Below are positions 9,092 to 17,284 of a stretch of DNA of 64,000 bases, one piece after another (the stretch's first letter is position 1; each line of letters opens with the position of its first letter). Origin of the DNA: Anaerolineae bacterium (lineage in GTDB: Bacteria > Chloroflexota > Anaerolineae > DRVO01); assembly GCA_013178015.1 (NCBI GenBank), contig JABLXR010000016.1, positions 59,906 to 123,905 of the forward strand. The letters are read 5' to 3'. A program made the translations under genes and the position numbers. Under the pieces are notes generated by a model. That model did no database searches. It saw only the letters and a list, made by a program, of their open reading frames with translations, and had not been told where the DNA came from.

Positions 9092-9436
9092 CTACAGCTC
9101 CCGGCTGACCAAGACCTTGCCACTGCTATCATAGTGCGCCGTCGAAATGCTTCCCCGGGGCCACCGCCTGCCGAACAGCACCCGGTAGCGGGCCATCTGC
9201 TGCGGATGCCTGTACCGGCCGCATTCCTGGACGTCCTCCGCCAGGTCCACCTTGTTGAGGTAGATCGGGAGCTGGGGACGGTTGCGGGCAGCCGTGAAGA
9301 GGTACCGTTCCACCAACCCGGACCAAACCGTGGGGTCACGCCAAGAGGTCACCACCAGCAGCTGATCCACGTTGGCGGCGATGACCTGGCTCAGGTGAGG
9401 ATGGGACGCGTCCGGCCTGCCCGGGCGGTGCGACCT
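9092..9436 (-). pseudogene. Truncated RsgA-like (ribosome GTPase) remnant
   Basis: Reading leftward from 9436, the segment SQVIAANVDQLLVVTS, then VERYLF, then LPIYLNKVDLAED matches the stretch around the G4 (NKxD) motif of the circularly permuted GTPase RsgA. The N-terminal OB domain and everything after G4 (G1, switch regions, zinc domain) are absent, and the 22 nearest downstream residues do not resemble RsgA. It lies in the same frame directly after the stop codon of the adjacent amidohydrolase. I see no start codon with a Shine-Dalgarno sequence (only GTG at 9370), so I treat it as a decayed fragment. Confidence 0.6.
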
Positions 9437-10264
9437 CTATGCCGCGTCGCCGCCGAAGGGCCAGAGCCGGAGTGCCGTGCGCCCCAGAACCCACTCCAAC
9501 TCATCGGGCAACAGGAAGGTCATGTGATCCCTGACCACCGCCAGCGTCTGCCCGTAACTGGCCCGTTCCAGGCATACCGGCCAGTCGGTGGCCCACATGA
9601 TGCGCTCGGGGCCGAAGGCATCCCGCACCCGAGCCACTAGACCGTGCGTGTCGGCCCAGGGATATCTCTGCCCGGACAGGGACCAGGTATGGCTGATCTT
9701 GATGAAGGCTCTGGGGAAGCGCGCCATCGCCAGGACGGCCCGCACCTGCTCGGGGTCGGACGGGTCGGCGTCCGCCATGTGGTCAATGCACACGTCCAGC
9801 TCCGGGTGCCGCTCCATCAGCCGGGCCAGGTCCGCCAGTCGCGGCGGCCGCGTCAGGATGAGTATAGGCACCTGCAGATGCTCCGCCCGGGCGAACAGCG
9901 GGTCCATGAGGGGGCCAGTGAACCAGTCTCCCGAGGCGTCCGCGGCAGGACTGAGGCGAACCCCGTGGAAATGGTCCTCTTCCACCAGGCGGCTGAGGTG
10001 ATCGGGGGCCATCGGGTCCTCAGGGTTGACCCGGCACACCGCCATGAACCAACCGGGAAACCGCCGCAAGGCGTCGGCCACGTAGCGGTTGTCCCACCGG
10101 TACTGGATGGGCTGCACCAGCACCGTACGGTCCACACCGTGGGCCCGCATGAGCTCCAACAGCATCTCGGGGGTGTAGTCCTTCTCCGGCGGGTTCGCCG
10201 TCTCCCTCGCCCAGGGGAAGGCGGGGTCGTTCTTCCAGACGTGAACGTGCGAATCCACGACCAT
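9437..10264 (-). CDS. Amidohydrolase_2-type TIM-barrel hydrolase
   Basis: A 275-aa metal-dependent hydrolase of the amidohydrolase-2 group (lactone or dicarboxylate hydrolases and decarboxylases). Metal and active-site features in order are VVDSHVHVW at the N-terminus, HGVRLSP near residue 120, VCIDHMAD near 175, KISHTWSL near 205 and the terminal IMWATDWPV with its catalytic Asp. The start ATG overlaps the stop of the upstream isomerase-like gene (TGATG), showing translational coupling. Probably the pair degrades a sugar-derived lactone or acid (inference). Confidence 0.8.
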   Translation of the reverse strand: MVVDSHVHVWKNDPAFPWARETANPPEKDYTPEMLLELMRAHGVDRTVLVQPIQYRWDNRYVADALRRFPGWFMAVCRVNPEDPMAPDHLSRLVEEDHFHGVRLSPAADASGDWFTGPLMDPLFARAEHLQVPILILTRPPRLADLARLMERHPELDVCIDHMADADPSDPEQVRAVLAMARFPRAFIKISHTWSLSGQRYPWADTHGLVARVRDAFGPERIMWATDWPVCLERASYGQTLAVVRDHMTFLLPDELEWVLGRTALRLWPFGGDAA

Positions 10265-11139
10265 CAGCGTCCTGCCTCCTCATCCGAGGCCGCGACCCCT
10301 CGCTCCCGCCGGGTCCCGACCCGCCGCAGGCTACCCGCCACCGTGGCGCATCCGAGCTCGGGCCGATCGGCCCGCATCCACCGGAAGCACTCCACCGATA
10401 TGTACCCGCGATAGCCGATCCGCACCAGCGCCTCCACGAAGCCATCCACATCCAGCTCGTCCCCTTCCTCGCCGGGCACCAGGAACTCCTGGTACGGGTA
10501 CCGTCCCCGGACCCCCTTGAGGTGGCAGTGCACGATGTGCGGCCCCAACAGACGAACGGTATCGCCGATGTCGCTCCCCAGTATGTGGAAGTTAGTGATG
10601 TCGCACAGGACCTTGAGTCGGTCCGAGCCCACGTGATCCATCAAGACCAGGCACTTGCCCGGAGCGTCAATGATGTGCGCCTCGTGGTTGTGGATGGCCA
10701 GGTTGACGCCTAGCTTCTCCGCCATCTCGCACAGGCGCCGAAGCACCTCGATCAGAAGCTTCCAGGCGGCCGTGTCCCCCTCGGGTAGCCACCCGGGCAG
10801 GAAGTTCACGTTCCGGGAGCCCAACTCGTAGGCGATCTGCAGGAGGCTGCCCCAGAACCCGAGGGCGCCGTCGAGGTCGTCCCGGGCGTAGTTGACCAGA
10901 GCGGGGGCGGTGTAGGGATTGATGGCACTCACGGCCAGGCCGGTCTCTTCCAGCAGCCCCCGCGCCCGCTCGATCTGAGGCCCCAGTGGCTCCGCGGTGC
11001 GCAGATGCGCTTCCGGGCCACACACGATCTCTACCGCGTCGTAACCGGCCCGGGCCAGCCTTCTGATGACCTCATCGAAGGGGCTGTCCACCAGCCCGCC
11101 CGAATGGAACGACACCCCGATGCTGGCCTCTTGAGCCAC
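10264..11139 (-). CDS. Sugar phosphate isomerase/epimerase family (xylose isomerase-like TIM barrel)
   Basis: A 291-aa AP-endonuclease-2/xylose-isomerase-like barrel. Landmarks are DEVIRRLARAGYDAVEI (first helix and strand), the NLAIHNHEAH strand carrying metal ligands near residue 150, LCDITNFHILGSDIGD near 180, IVHCHLKG near 205 and YISVECFRW near the C-terminus. Such proteins isomerise or epimerise sugars or inositols. It leads a two-gene unit with the overlapping amidohydrolase and is divergent from a second family member at 11394. The substrate is not known. Confidence 0.8.
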   Translation of the reverse strand: MAQEASIGVSFHSGGLVDSPFDEVIRRLARAGYDAVEIVCGPEAHLRTAEPLGPQIERARGLLEETGLAVSAINPYTAPALVNYARDDLDGALGFWGSLLQIAYELGSRNVNFLPGWLPEGDTAAWKLLIEVLRRLCEMAEKLGVNLAIHNHEAHIIDAPGKCLVLMDHVGSDRLKVLCDITNFHILGSDIGDTVRLLGPHIVHCHLKGVRGRYPYQEFLVPGEEGDELDVDGFVEALVRIGYRGYISVECFRWMRADRPELGCATVAGSLRRVGTRRERGVAASDEEAGR

Positions 11140-11172
11140 CTGATCGTCTCCCGTGCGGCGAATTCGTGTGCG

Positions 11173-11201
11173 TTCCTAACACAGCTCCCGCTGCCGGTCA
11201 A
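11173..11201 (-). promoter_or_regulatory. Candidate promoter for the isomerase-amidohydrolase pair
   Basis: Read on the minus strand, the -35 box TTGACC (11201-11196) and -10 box TAGGAA (11178-11173) are 17 bp apart and about 34 nt upstream of the ATG at 11139. The -10 is weak (3 of 6). Confidence 0.3.
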
Positions 11202-11220
11202 TCAGGCTTGCCGTTCCCTC

Positions 11221-11295
11221 CGCCTCTCGCGGGGCGGACAGGGTCGCCCCCCCTACGGGCGGCGCCCGGTAGGGGCAGGCCACCGTGCCTGTCCC
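11221..11295. repeat. Dispersed GC-rich hairpin element between divergent isomerase genes
   Basis: The stretch contains GGGGCAGGC (11272-11280), the loop CACCGT and GCCTGTCCC (11287-11295), a 9-bp stem with one G-U-type mismatch, preceded by a CCCTACGGGCGG segment. The form resembles widespread intergenic repeats of Chloroflexota genomes (recollection, not searched). Confidence 0.5.
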
Positions 11296-11317
11296 GCGAC
11301 CGGCCGCCAGATGGCGC

Positions 11318-11346
11318 TTGCCGAGCCGAGCCTCCGCTCCTACCAT
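11318..11346 (+). promoter_or_regulatory. Candidate promoter for the plus-strand isomerase gene
   Basis: TTGCCG (11318-11323), a 17-bp spacer and TACCAT (11341-11346) lie 48 nt before the GTG at 11394. Each box matches consensus at 4 of 6 positions. Confidence 0.35.
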
Positions 11347-11393
11347 AGCCGCAGGCGCACCAGGGCCGTGCCAGGCGCTGTTGGAGGTGATGC

Positions 11394-12233
11394 GTGAGAC
11401 TGGGTGGACCGGTGTTGACTGACTACGAGGGTCCCGACGCGTGGGTCGCCGCCCTGCGCCAGCGGGGTTACTCTGCCGCCTACTGCCCGGTGGAGGCCAG
11501 CGCCGACGATGCCACCGTGAGGGCGTACGAGAAGGCTGCCCGGGCCGCCGACATAGTCATCGCCGAGGTGGGCGCCTGGAGCAATCCCCTCAGCCCCGAC
11601 CCAGAGACCCGCCGGGCCGCCCTGGCCAGGTGTAAAGAGCAGCTTCACCTGGCCGACCGCATCGGAGCCCGCTGCTGCGTCAACATCGCCGGCTCCCGCG
11701 GCCCGTCCTGGCACGGCCCCCATGCCGATGACCTGACCGAGGCCACGTTCGGCCTCATCGTGGAGACCGTACGCGAGATCATTGATGAGGTCGAGCCCTC
11801 GCGAACCTACTACACCCTCGAGACCATGCCCTGGCTCTACCCCGACTCCCCCGACAGCTACCTCAGCCTCCTGGAGGCGATAGACCGGGACCGCTTTGCC
11901 GTGCACTTGGATCCCGCCAATCTGGTCTGCAGCCCCCAGCGGTACTTCCACACTGGCCGCCTCCTGCGCGAGTGCTTCGATAAGCTGGGACCCTTCGTGC
12001 GCAGTTGTCACGCTAAGGACGTCGTTCTCGCCGATCGTTTCATGGTGCACCTGGACGAAGTACGTCCCGGCCTGGGTAACCTGGACTACGTCACCTTCCT
12101 GCGCGAGCTCTCCCGCCTACCCGCCGATACGCCTCTCATGCTGGAACACCTGGCCACTGAGGAGGAATACCGCGCCGCAGCCGACCACATCCGGTCCCTG
12201 GCCGCGGCCCACAACCTGGCCCTCCACCCGTAG
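11394..12233 (+). CDS. Sugar phosphate isomerase/epimerase family protein
   Basis: A 279-aa xylose-isomerase-like TIM barrel, a distant paralogue of the gene at 10264. Metal-site strands are YYTLETMPWLYPDSP near residue 135, FAVHLDPANLVCSP near 165, RSCHAKDV near 205 and LMLEHLATEEEY near 250; each places an acidic or His ligand at the expected strand end. The GTG start is 3 nt from a strong GGAGGTGA (11383-11390). The short spacing is unusual, but no better in-frame start exists. The AlkD-like gene follows 34 bp later. Confidence 0.8.
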   Translation: MRLGGPVLTDYEGPDAWVAALRQRGYSAAYCPVEASADDATVRAYEKAARAADIVIAEVGAWSNPLSPDPETRRAALARCKEQLHLADRIGARCCVNIAGSRGPSWHGPHADDLTEATFGLIVETVREIIDEVEPSRTYYTLETMPWLYPDSPDSYLSLLEAIDRDRFAVHLDPANLVCSPQRYFHTGRLLRECFDKLGPFVRSCHAKDVVLADRFMVHLDEVRPGLGNLDYVTFLRELSRLPADTPLMLEHLATEEEYRAAADHIRSLAAAHNLALHP

Positions 12234-12267
12234 CGCCACCCCGTACCCGGTGAGATCGAGGCAGTCG

Positions 12268-12948
12268 GTGACTTACGACGAGGTACTGAGCGAACTGGAG
12301 GCCAGGGCCGACCCGGACTCGTTGGCCGGCATGGCCCGCTTTGGGATCACACCTGCCCGAGCCCTGGGCGTGCGCCTGCCCGCCCTGCGCCGTCTGGCCC
12401 GACGCATCGGTACCGATCGGGCCCTCGCCGCCCATCTCTGGGAGGAGGGAGTACGCGAGACGCAGATTCTGGCCTCCATGGTGGACGACCCGGCTCAGGT
12501 CACCGAGGACCAGATGGAAAGCTGGGCGGCGGAGTTCTCCTACTGGGAGATCTGCGACCAGGTCTGCATGAACCTATTCGCCAGGACCCCCCTGGCGTGG
12601 GCCAAGGCCCTGGAGTGGTCTGCCAGGCCGCAGGAGTTCGTCAAGCGGGCCGGCTTCGTCCTCATGGCTTGCCTGGCGGTCAGCGACAAGAAGGCCGCCG
12701 ATGGCGCCTTCGAGCCCTTCTTCCCCCTCATCGAGCGCCAGTCCGATGATGACCGGACCAACGTGCGCAAAGCGGTGAACTGGGCCCTGAGACAGATTGG
12801 CAAGCGCAATCCAAGTCTGTGGCGCCAGGCGGTGGCAGTCGCTAGGCGCCTTGCCTCCGGCGGCGACCGCACCTCACGATGGATCGGCAGGGACGCTCTC
12901 AAGGAGTTGACCAGCGAGGCGGTCCGGGAGCGCTTGCAGATCGAGTGA
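12268..12948 (+). CDS. AlkD-like DNA alkylation repair protein
   Basis: A 226-aa, all-helical HEAT-like protein resembling AlkD DNA glycosylases that excise alkylated purines. Family features are GITPARALGVRLPALRRLAR (N-terminal repeats), LWEEGVRETQILASMV, WEICDQVCMNLF, and ERQSDDDRTNVRKAVNWALR, the helix that carries the family's key Asp and Trp. It ends in a helix rich in Glu and Arg. The GTG start has no clear Shine-Dalgarno sequence, so it may be read from the upstream transcript. Confidence 0.85.
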   Translation: MTYDEVLSELEARADPDSLAGMARFGITPARALGVRLPALRRLARRIGTDRALAAHLWEEGVRETQILASMVDDPAQVTEDQMESWAAEFSYWEICDQVCMNLFARTPLAWAKALEWSARPQEFVKRAGFVLMACLAVSDKKAADGAFEPFFPLIERQSDDDRTNVRKAVNWALRQIGKRNPSLWRQAVAVARRLASGGDRTSRWIGRDALKELTSEAVRERLQIE

Positions 12949-13013
12949 ACGGCGGCTAGTCTTGAGCTCGCGCGGCGCGTCCGTCGCCGATGCCAGACTT
13001 GGAGGTCGGACCC

Positions 13014-13466
13014 ATGCAGAAAGCCAACCTCTTCGGCGCGGAGGCCGAGACCGTCGGCCACATCTCTCGCGGCGCCGACGAGATCCTTCAGGCGGAGGAG
13101 GCCGTGATCGAGAGAAGCCTCTTGGCGGCTGTAGTTGCCCGAAACGACGCCAGCGTGTCCAAGAGCCTTACCCTTGCCACTGTGGCCGGCCATGACGTCC
13201 AGCTAAGCCAGTCCGGCGGCTCGGCCGTGGTTGCTGGCCACGACGTCAGCTTGAGCCAGGGGGGCGCCGGCCTCATTCTCACTGGCGGCGATGCCCACGT
13301 GGACGGAGGCTTCGTCGGTTTGGTGGCCTCCGGCAAGGTAGCCCTGACCGGAGGGTCGCGGGTGCTGCTGACCCTCCCCCTGGCTGTGGGCCTGGGGGTC
13401 GCCCTGGGCGTCACCTTCGCCCTCCTGCAGCTCCTGTTCCGGGGCAAGCCCGCCCGCACCAGCTAG
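13014..13466 (+). CDS. Small predicted beta-helical protein with C-terminal membrane anchor
   Basis: I do not recognise a named family. The 150 residues hold an N-terminal helix-like segment, then about six short repeats with the periodic pattern xxVVAxxDxxxSxS (LAAVVARNDASVSKS, LATVAGHDVQLSQS, SAVVAGHDVSLSQG, LILTGGDAHVDG, LVASGKVALTGG), suggesting a small right-handed beta-helix like bactofilin or autotransporter passengers. A single hydrophobic segment (LLTLPLAVGLGVALGVTFAL) and a basic tail follow. So it is probably membrane-bound with the helix on one face. ATG 13014 has GGAGG at 13001-13005; an ATG at 12990 lacks one. Confidence 0.6.
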   Translation: MQKANLFGAEAETVGHISRGADEILQAEEAVIERSLLAAVVARNDASVSKSLTLATVAGHDVQLSQSGGSAVVAGHDVSLSQGGAGLILTGGDAHVDGGFVGLVASGKVALTGGSRVLLTLPLAVGLGVALGVTFALLQLLFRGKPARTS

Positions 13467-13512
13467 CCGGCGCTCATCCGGCGCTACGCCAACCAAGTAC
13501 ACAGGAGAGACT

Positions 13513-15312
13513 ATGCCAGCCTTTACCACCCGACCGGTGGTCATGGGGAAGCGCGGTGTGGTGACGTCGGGTCACTACCTGGCCACTGCCGCCGGCTTCC
13601 GCATCATGGAGCGGGGCGGCAACGCCGTGGACGCGGCTGCCGCCATGTGCTTCTGCCTCAACCTGCTGGAACCGCAGAGCAACGGCATTGGAGGCGAAGT
13701 GCCCACCCTGATCTACTCGGCGAGGGAGGAACGAGCCTATGCCGTCAGCGGCATGGGCTGGTCGCCGGAGGCCTTCACCATCGAGTGGTGCCAGCAGCAT
13801 GGAATCGACCTCATCCCCGGAGACGGCTTTCTTCCCGCCTGCGTCCCCGCCGTGGTCGGCACCTGGGCCCTGGCGCTGGCTCGCTTCGGCACCATGAGTT
13901 TTGCCCAGGTGCTGCAGCCCGCCATCGAGCTGGCCGAGGACGGCTTCCCCATCTATCCTGGCCTGCGCCAGGCCCTCCAGGACGGACGGCAGAAGTACAC
14001 CGAGCTCTACCCCACCACCGGAGCCCTCTACTGCCCGACTGGTCGCGTCCCCGAGGTGGGCGAGGTGTTCCGCAACCGCGAGTGGGCCGAGGTGCTGAAG
14101 GGCATGTGCCGGGCGGAGGCGCATGCCGCCGCCAGGGGGCGGGTTGCCGGGATCGAGGCTGCCTCCGATTTCTTCTACCGGGGCGAGGTCGCCGCCCGCA
14201 TCGTGGACTACATCAGCTCCCACCCGGTCGAGGACGCCAGCGGCAGCGCCCACACCGGTCTGCTCTCCCTGGGAGACATGGCAGACTGGGAGCCTCGGCT
14301 GGAGAGCCCGGTCACCTACACCTACCGCGGCCTGGAGGTGCACAAATGCTCCTCCTGGACTCAGGGTCCGGTGTTCCTCCAACAGCTGGCCGTGCTCGAG
14401 GGCTACGATCTGGCTGCCATGGGTCACAACTCGGTGCAGTACCTGCATACCCTCATCGAATGTACCAAGCTCGCCTTCGCCGATCGGGAAGCCTACTACG
14501 GCGATCCCCTCTTCGACGACGTTCCCTTCGAGGCCCTGCTCTCGGCGGAGTACTGCGCTCGCCGCCGTGAGCTGGTGGGCGATCGGGCGTCGCCGGAGCT
14601 GCGGCCGGGAGACGTGGGGCGGGGCTTCCCCGACTACGTCACCCGCTCCGTCCTGGAAGACAACCGGCAGGCGCTGGAGGTCGAGGGCCGAGAAGTGCGC
14701 GACCTAGGGCTGGGCCACGCTCACGTGGGCGACACCACTCACCTGGACGCGGTGGATCGGGAGGGCAACATGGTGGCCGCCACTCCCAGCGGCGGCTGGC
14801 TGGGTTCCTCTCCCGTCATCCCCGGCCTCGGCTTCCCTCTGGGCACCCGGGGCCAGATGTTCTACCTGAACCCGCGCCGACCCAACGCCCTCCAGCCCCA
14901 CAAGCGCCCCCGCGCCACCTTGACTCCCACCCTGGTCACCCGGGATGGCCGGCCCTACATGGTCTTCGGCACCCCGGGAGGCGACTGCCAGGATCAGTGG
15001 ACTCTTCAGTTCTTCCTGAACTACGTGGACTTCGGCATGGACATGCAGGAGGCGCTGGACGCGCCCACCGTGCACAGCATGCACTTTCCGTCCTCCTTCT
15101 ACCCCAGAGAGGGCTTTCCTGGCCGCATGGTGGTGGAGGGCCGCCTCTCCCCCGAGGTGATTCGCGGGCTCGAGAGCCGCGGTCACCAGGTGGAGGTCAC
15201 CGGCGACTGGGTCAACGGCAAGACCATGGCCATTCGGCTGGACGGAGGGCGCGGAGTCATCATGGGGGGCGTCGCCCCCAAGGGGATCATCGGCTACGCT
15301 CTGGCTTGGTAG
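13513..15312 (+). CDS. Gamma-glutamyltransferase family protein
   Basis: An Ntn-hydrolase of the gamma-glutamyltranspeptidase family, cleaving gamma-glutamyl bonds and autoprocessing at a Thr. The 599 aa match the family. The N-terminus MGKRGVVTSGHYLATAAG, ERGGNAVDAA and NGIGGEVP motifs are typical, and the predicted processing site is GDTTHLDAVD with Thr408 as new N-terminus. Downstream NGIGGE-type and GTPGGDCQDQ motifs complete the small subunit. No signal peptide is visible, so it may be cytoplasmic. Some members are cephalosporin acylase-like rather than glutathione-specific. Confidence 0.9.
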   Translation: MPAFTTRPVVMGKRGVVTSGHYLATAAGFRIMERGGNAVDAAAAMCFCLNLLEPQSNGIGGEVPTLIYSAREERAYAVSGMGWSPEAFTIEWCQQHGIDLIPGDGFLPACVPAVVGTWALALARFGTMSFAQVLQPAIELAEDGFPIYPGLRQALQDGRQKYTELYPTTGALYCPTGRVPEVGEVFRNREWAEVLKGMCRAEAHAAARGRVAGIEAASDFFYRGEVAARIVDYISSHPVEDASGSAHTGLLSLGDMADWEPRLESPVTYTYRGLEVHKCSSWTQGPVFLQQLAVLEGYDLAAMGHNSVQYLHTLIECTKLAFADREAYYGDPLFDDVPFEALLSAEYCARRRELVGDRASPELRPGDVGRGFPDYVTRSVLEDNRQALEVEGREVRDLGLGHAHVGDTTHLDAVDREGNMVAATPSGGWLGSSPVIPGLGFPLGTRGQMFYLNPRRPNALQPHKRPRATLTPTLVTRDGRPYMVFGTPGGDCQDQWTLQFFLNYVDFGMDMQEALDAPTVHSMHFPSSFYPREGFPGRMVVEGRLSPEVIRGLESRGHQVEVTGDWVNGKTMAIRLDGGRGVIMGGVAPKGIIGYALAW

Positions 15313-15353
15313 GTTGCCCTGGGGCCCGGAGCCGGGCGTTGGTTGCCCTGGGG
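15312..15353. repeat. Direct repeat and short hairpin after the GGT gene
   Basis: The 13-mer GGTTGCCCTGGGG occurs at 15312-15324 and again at 15341-15353, with a GCCCGG-AG-CCGGGC palindrome (15324-15337) between. It could act as a weak terminator, but no T-run follows. Confidence 0.4.
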
Positions 15354-15462
15354 AGCCCTGCCCTCTCCGCGCAATGGGTGTCGCGCCCGGCCGGGACGGC
15401 TGCCGTGCGCTCTCCTTGGCAAGCCGCACCGGGCGCCCAGTCCCACAGACATCGGAGGCGTC

Positions 15463-16200
15463 GTGAACTTCTTCGACCTGGTCAACATATCCGAGAGGTA
15501 CATGGAGCTGGTCAACCCCGCCAGCCCCGAGAAGGTTCTGGAGGTCGGCCGGGTACTGGGCCTGAACGCCGACTCCCGCGTCATAGACTTCGGCTGCGGG
15601 TACGGCGAGCCCCTGGCCCTGTGGGCGGGGGCCTACGGCATCTCTGGCATAGGCATTGACGTTCGGGAGCACGCCTGCGCTCGGGCGCAGGAGAAGATGG
15701 CCGCCCGAGGGCTGGAGGGCCGCATACAGATCGTCTGTGGCGACGCGGCCCAGTACCGGTTCCAAGAGCACTCCTACGACGACGCCGTGTGCATAGGAGC
15801 CTCCTTCATCTGGAAGGGCTTTCAGCCTACCGTGGCCGCCATGGGAAGCGCTATCGTGCCCGGCGGTCGGCTCGTGGTTGGGGAGCCCTACTGGCTGTCC
15901 TCTACCGTACCCCCGGAATACGCTCAGTCTGGGGGGTTCCACACCGAGACGGAGTTACTGCGCATCGTTAGGGAGGAAGGCTACGATCTGGAGTACGTGG
16001 TGCGCTCCAGCCACGACGACTGGGACCGCTACGAGTCCGGCAACTGGTACGGGCTCATCCGCTGGCTGGAGGGCAACCCCGATCACCCGGAGCGACACGA
16101 GGTGGTGGAGCACCTGCACCGCAGACAGGACGAGTACTTTCGTTACGCGCGCGAGTACCTGGGCTGGGCAATGTACGTCCTCAGCCCGGCCCAGTCGTGA
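15463..16200 (+). CDS. Class I SAM-dependent methyltransferase
   Basis: A 245-aa Rossmann-fold methyltransferase. SAM motif I is VIDFGCGYGEPLALW (about residues 43-57), followed by the acidic strand IGIDVREHA and the motif IVCGDAAQYRF; LVVGEPYWL marks the strand after motif III. GTG 15463 has GGAGG at 15454-15458. It is the first of four genes joined by 4-nt overlaps (15463-18042). The acceptor is unknown. Confidence 0.85.
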   Translation: MNFFDLVNISERYMELVNPASPEKVLEVGRVLGLNADSRVIDFGCGYGEPLALWAGAYGISGIGIDVREHACARAQEKMAARGLEGRIQIVCGDAAQYRFQEHSYDDAVCIGASFIWKGFQPTVAAMGSAIVPGGRLVVGEPYWLSSTVPPEYAQSGGFHTETELLRIVREEGYDLEYVVRSSHDDWDRYESGNWYGLIRWLEGNPDHPERHEVVEHLHRRQDEYFRYAREYLGWAMYVLSPAQS

Positions 16201-16676
16201 CCGTGGCAACCATAGACGCTACCTGGTACCGCCGCCCGCCCGACGTTCCGGAGCGCACCTCCGCCGGAGGTGTGGTGGTGCGAAGGGAAGGCGATACCTT
16301 GATGGTGGCCCTGGTGAAGGAGGGCGACTTCCCCGGGTTCATCCTCCCCAAAGGACGCCTGGAGCCCGGCGAGGCTTGCGAGGAGGCCGCTCGCCGGGAG
16401 ATCGCCGAGGAGTCGGGGCTGGAGGACCTGCGGCTGCTGGGCTACCTAGGCACTCGGGAGCGCCTCAGCTTCGACCGCCGCTGGTGGATCATCACCCGCT
16501 ACTACCTCTACCTCACCTCCCAGACTGGCGGGGAACCCAGCGACGCTTCGCACGATTACGTGCTTCGCTGGTTCCCTCTGGACGACCTGCCGGACTTCAC
16601 CTGGCCCGAACAGCACCAGTTGCTCCAGACCAGCCACGAGACCATACGCCGACTGGCGGAGAAGGGGCGACTATGA
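16197..16676 (+). CDS. NUDIX hydrolase
   Basis: A 159-aa pyrophosphohydrolase with a perfect Nudix box at residues 53-75 (GRLEPGE, then REIAEESGL), the metal-binding catalytic helix. The start GTG overlaps the stop of the upstream methyltransferase (GTGA). The N-terminal strand TSAGGVVVRREGD is the usual entry to the fold. Diadenosine-polyphosphate or damaged-nucleotide substrates are possible, but none can be assigned. Confidence 0.93.
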   Translation: MTVATIDATWYRRPPDVPERTSAGGVVVRREGDTLMVALVKEGDFPGFILPKGRLEPGEACEEAARREIAEESGLEDLRLLGYLGTRERLSFDRRWWIITRYYLYLTSQTGGEPSDASHDYVLRWFPLDDLPDFTWPEQHQLLQTSHETIRRLAEKGRL

Positions 16677-17284
16677 CTTCTGAACGCCAGGCAGTGGACC
16701 TTTCCTGCTATCCCCTGACGCCCGGTCGCTGGGCCGATTTCCAGGCCTTGTTCGGCGAGCGCGGCGCCTGCGGCGGCTGCTGGTGCATGTGGTGGCGCCT
16801 TGCCCGGGCTCAGTTCGAGCGCGGCAAAGGTGAGGGCAATAGGGAGGCCATGCGGTGCCTCGTCCACTCGGGCGAGGTGCCGGGCATCCTGGCGCACGAC
16901 GGTGGCCGAGCCGTGGGCTGGTGCTCTATCGGTCCCCGTGACGCGTTCCCGGCGCTGGACCGTACTCGCCTCCTCAAGAGGGTAGACGACCGGCCGGTCT
17001 GGTCAGTGGTGTGCTTCTTCGTAGCCCGTCCCTATCGTCGGCGCGGCGTGAGCAGAGCCCTGCTCTCGGCAGCGGTGGAGTATGCCCGCGAACGGGGGGC
17101 CGACGTGGTCGAGGGCTATCCGGTGATCCCCAAGAAGGAGCGCCTGCCCGATGCCTTCGCCTACACCGGGCTTCTCTCGACCTTCACCGCAGTCGGTTTC
17201 CGGGAGGTCCTGCGGCGCTCCGACAACCGGCCTATCGTGCGCCTGTACCTGAGCCCCGTGGCCAGCGAGGCCCCCTCCTCATGA
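16673..17284 (+). CDS. GNAT-family N-acetyltransferase
   Basis: A 203-aa protein with the GNAT acetyl-CoA site: the strand VVCFFVARPYRRRGVSRALL includes the R/Q-x-x-G-x-A-type loop. An N-terminal GACGGCWCMWWR segment is unusually rich in Cys and Trp, a feature of a subset of these enzymes. ATG 16673 overlaps the Nudix stop as ATGA. The substrate is unknown, and the association with two methyltransferases suggests small-molecule modification (inference). Confidence 0.88.
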   Translation: MTSERQAVDLSCYPLTPGRWADFQALFGERGACGGCWCMWWRLARAQFERGKGEGNREAMRCLVHSGEVPGILAHDGGRAVGWCSIGPRDAFPALDRTRLLKRVDDRPVWSVVCFFVARPYRRRGVSRALLSAAVEYARERGADVVEGYPVIPKKERLPDAFAYTGLLSTFTAVGFREVLRRSDNRPIVRLYLSPVASEAPSS

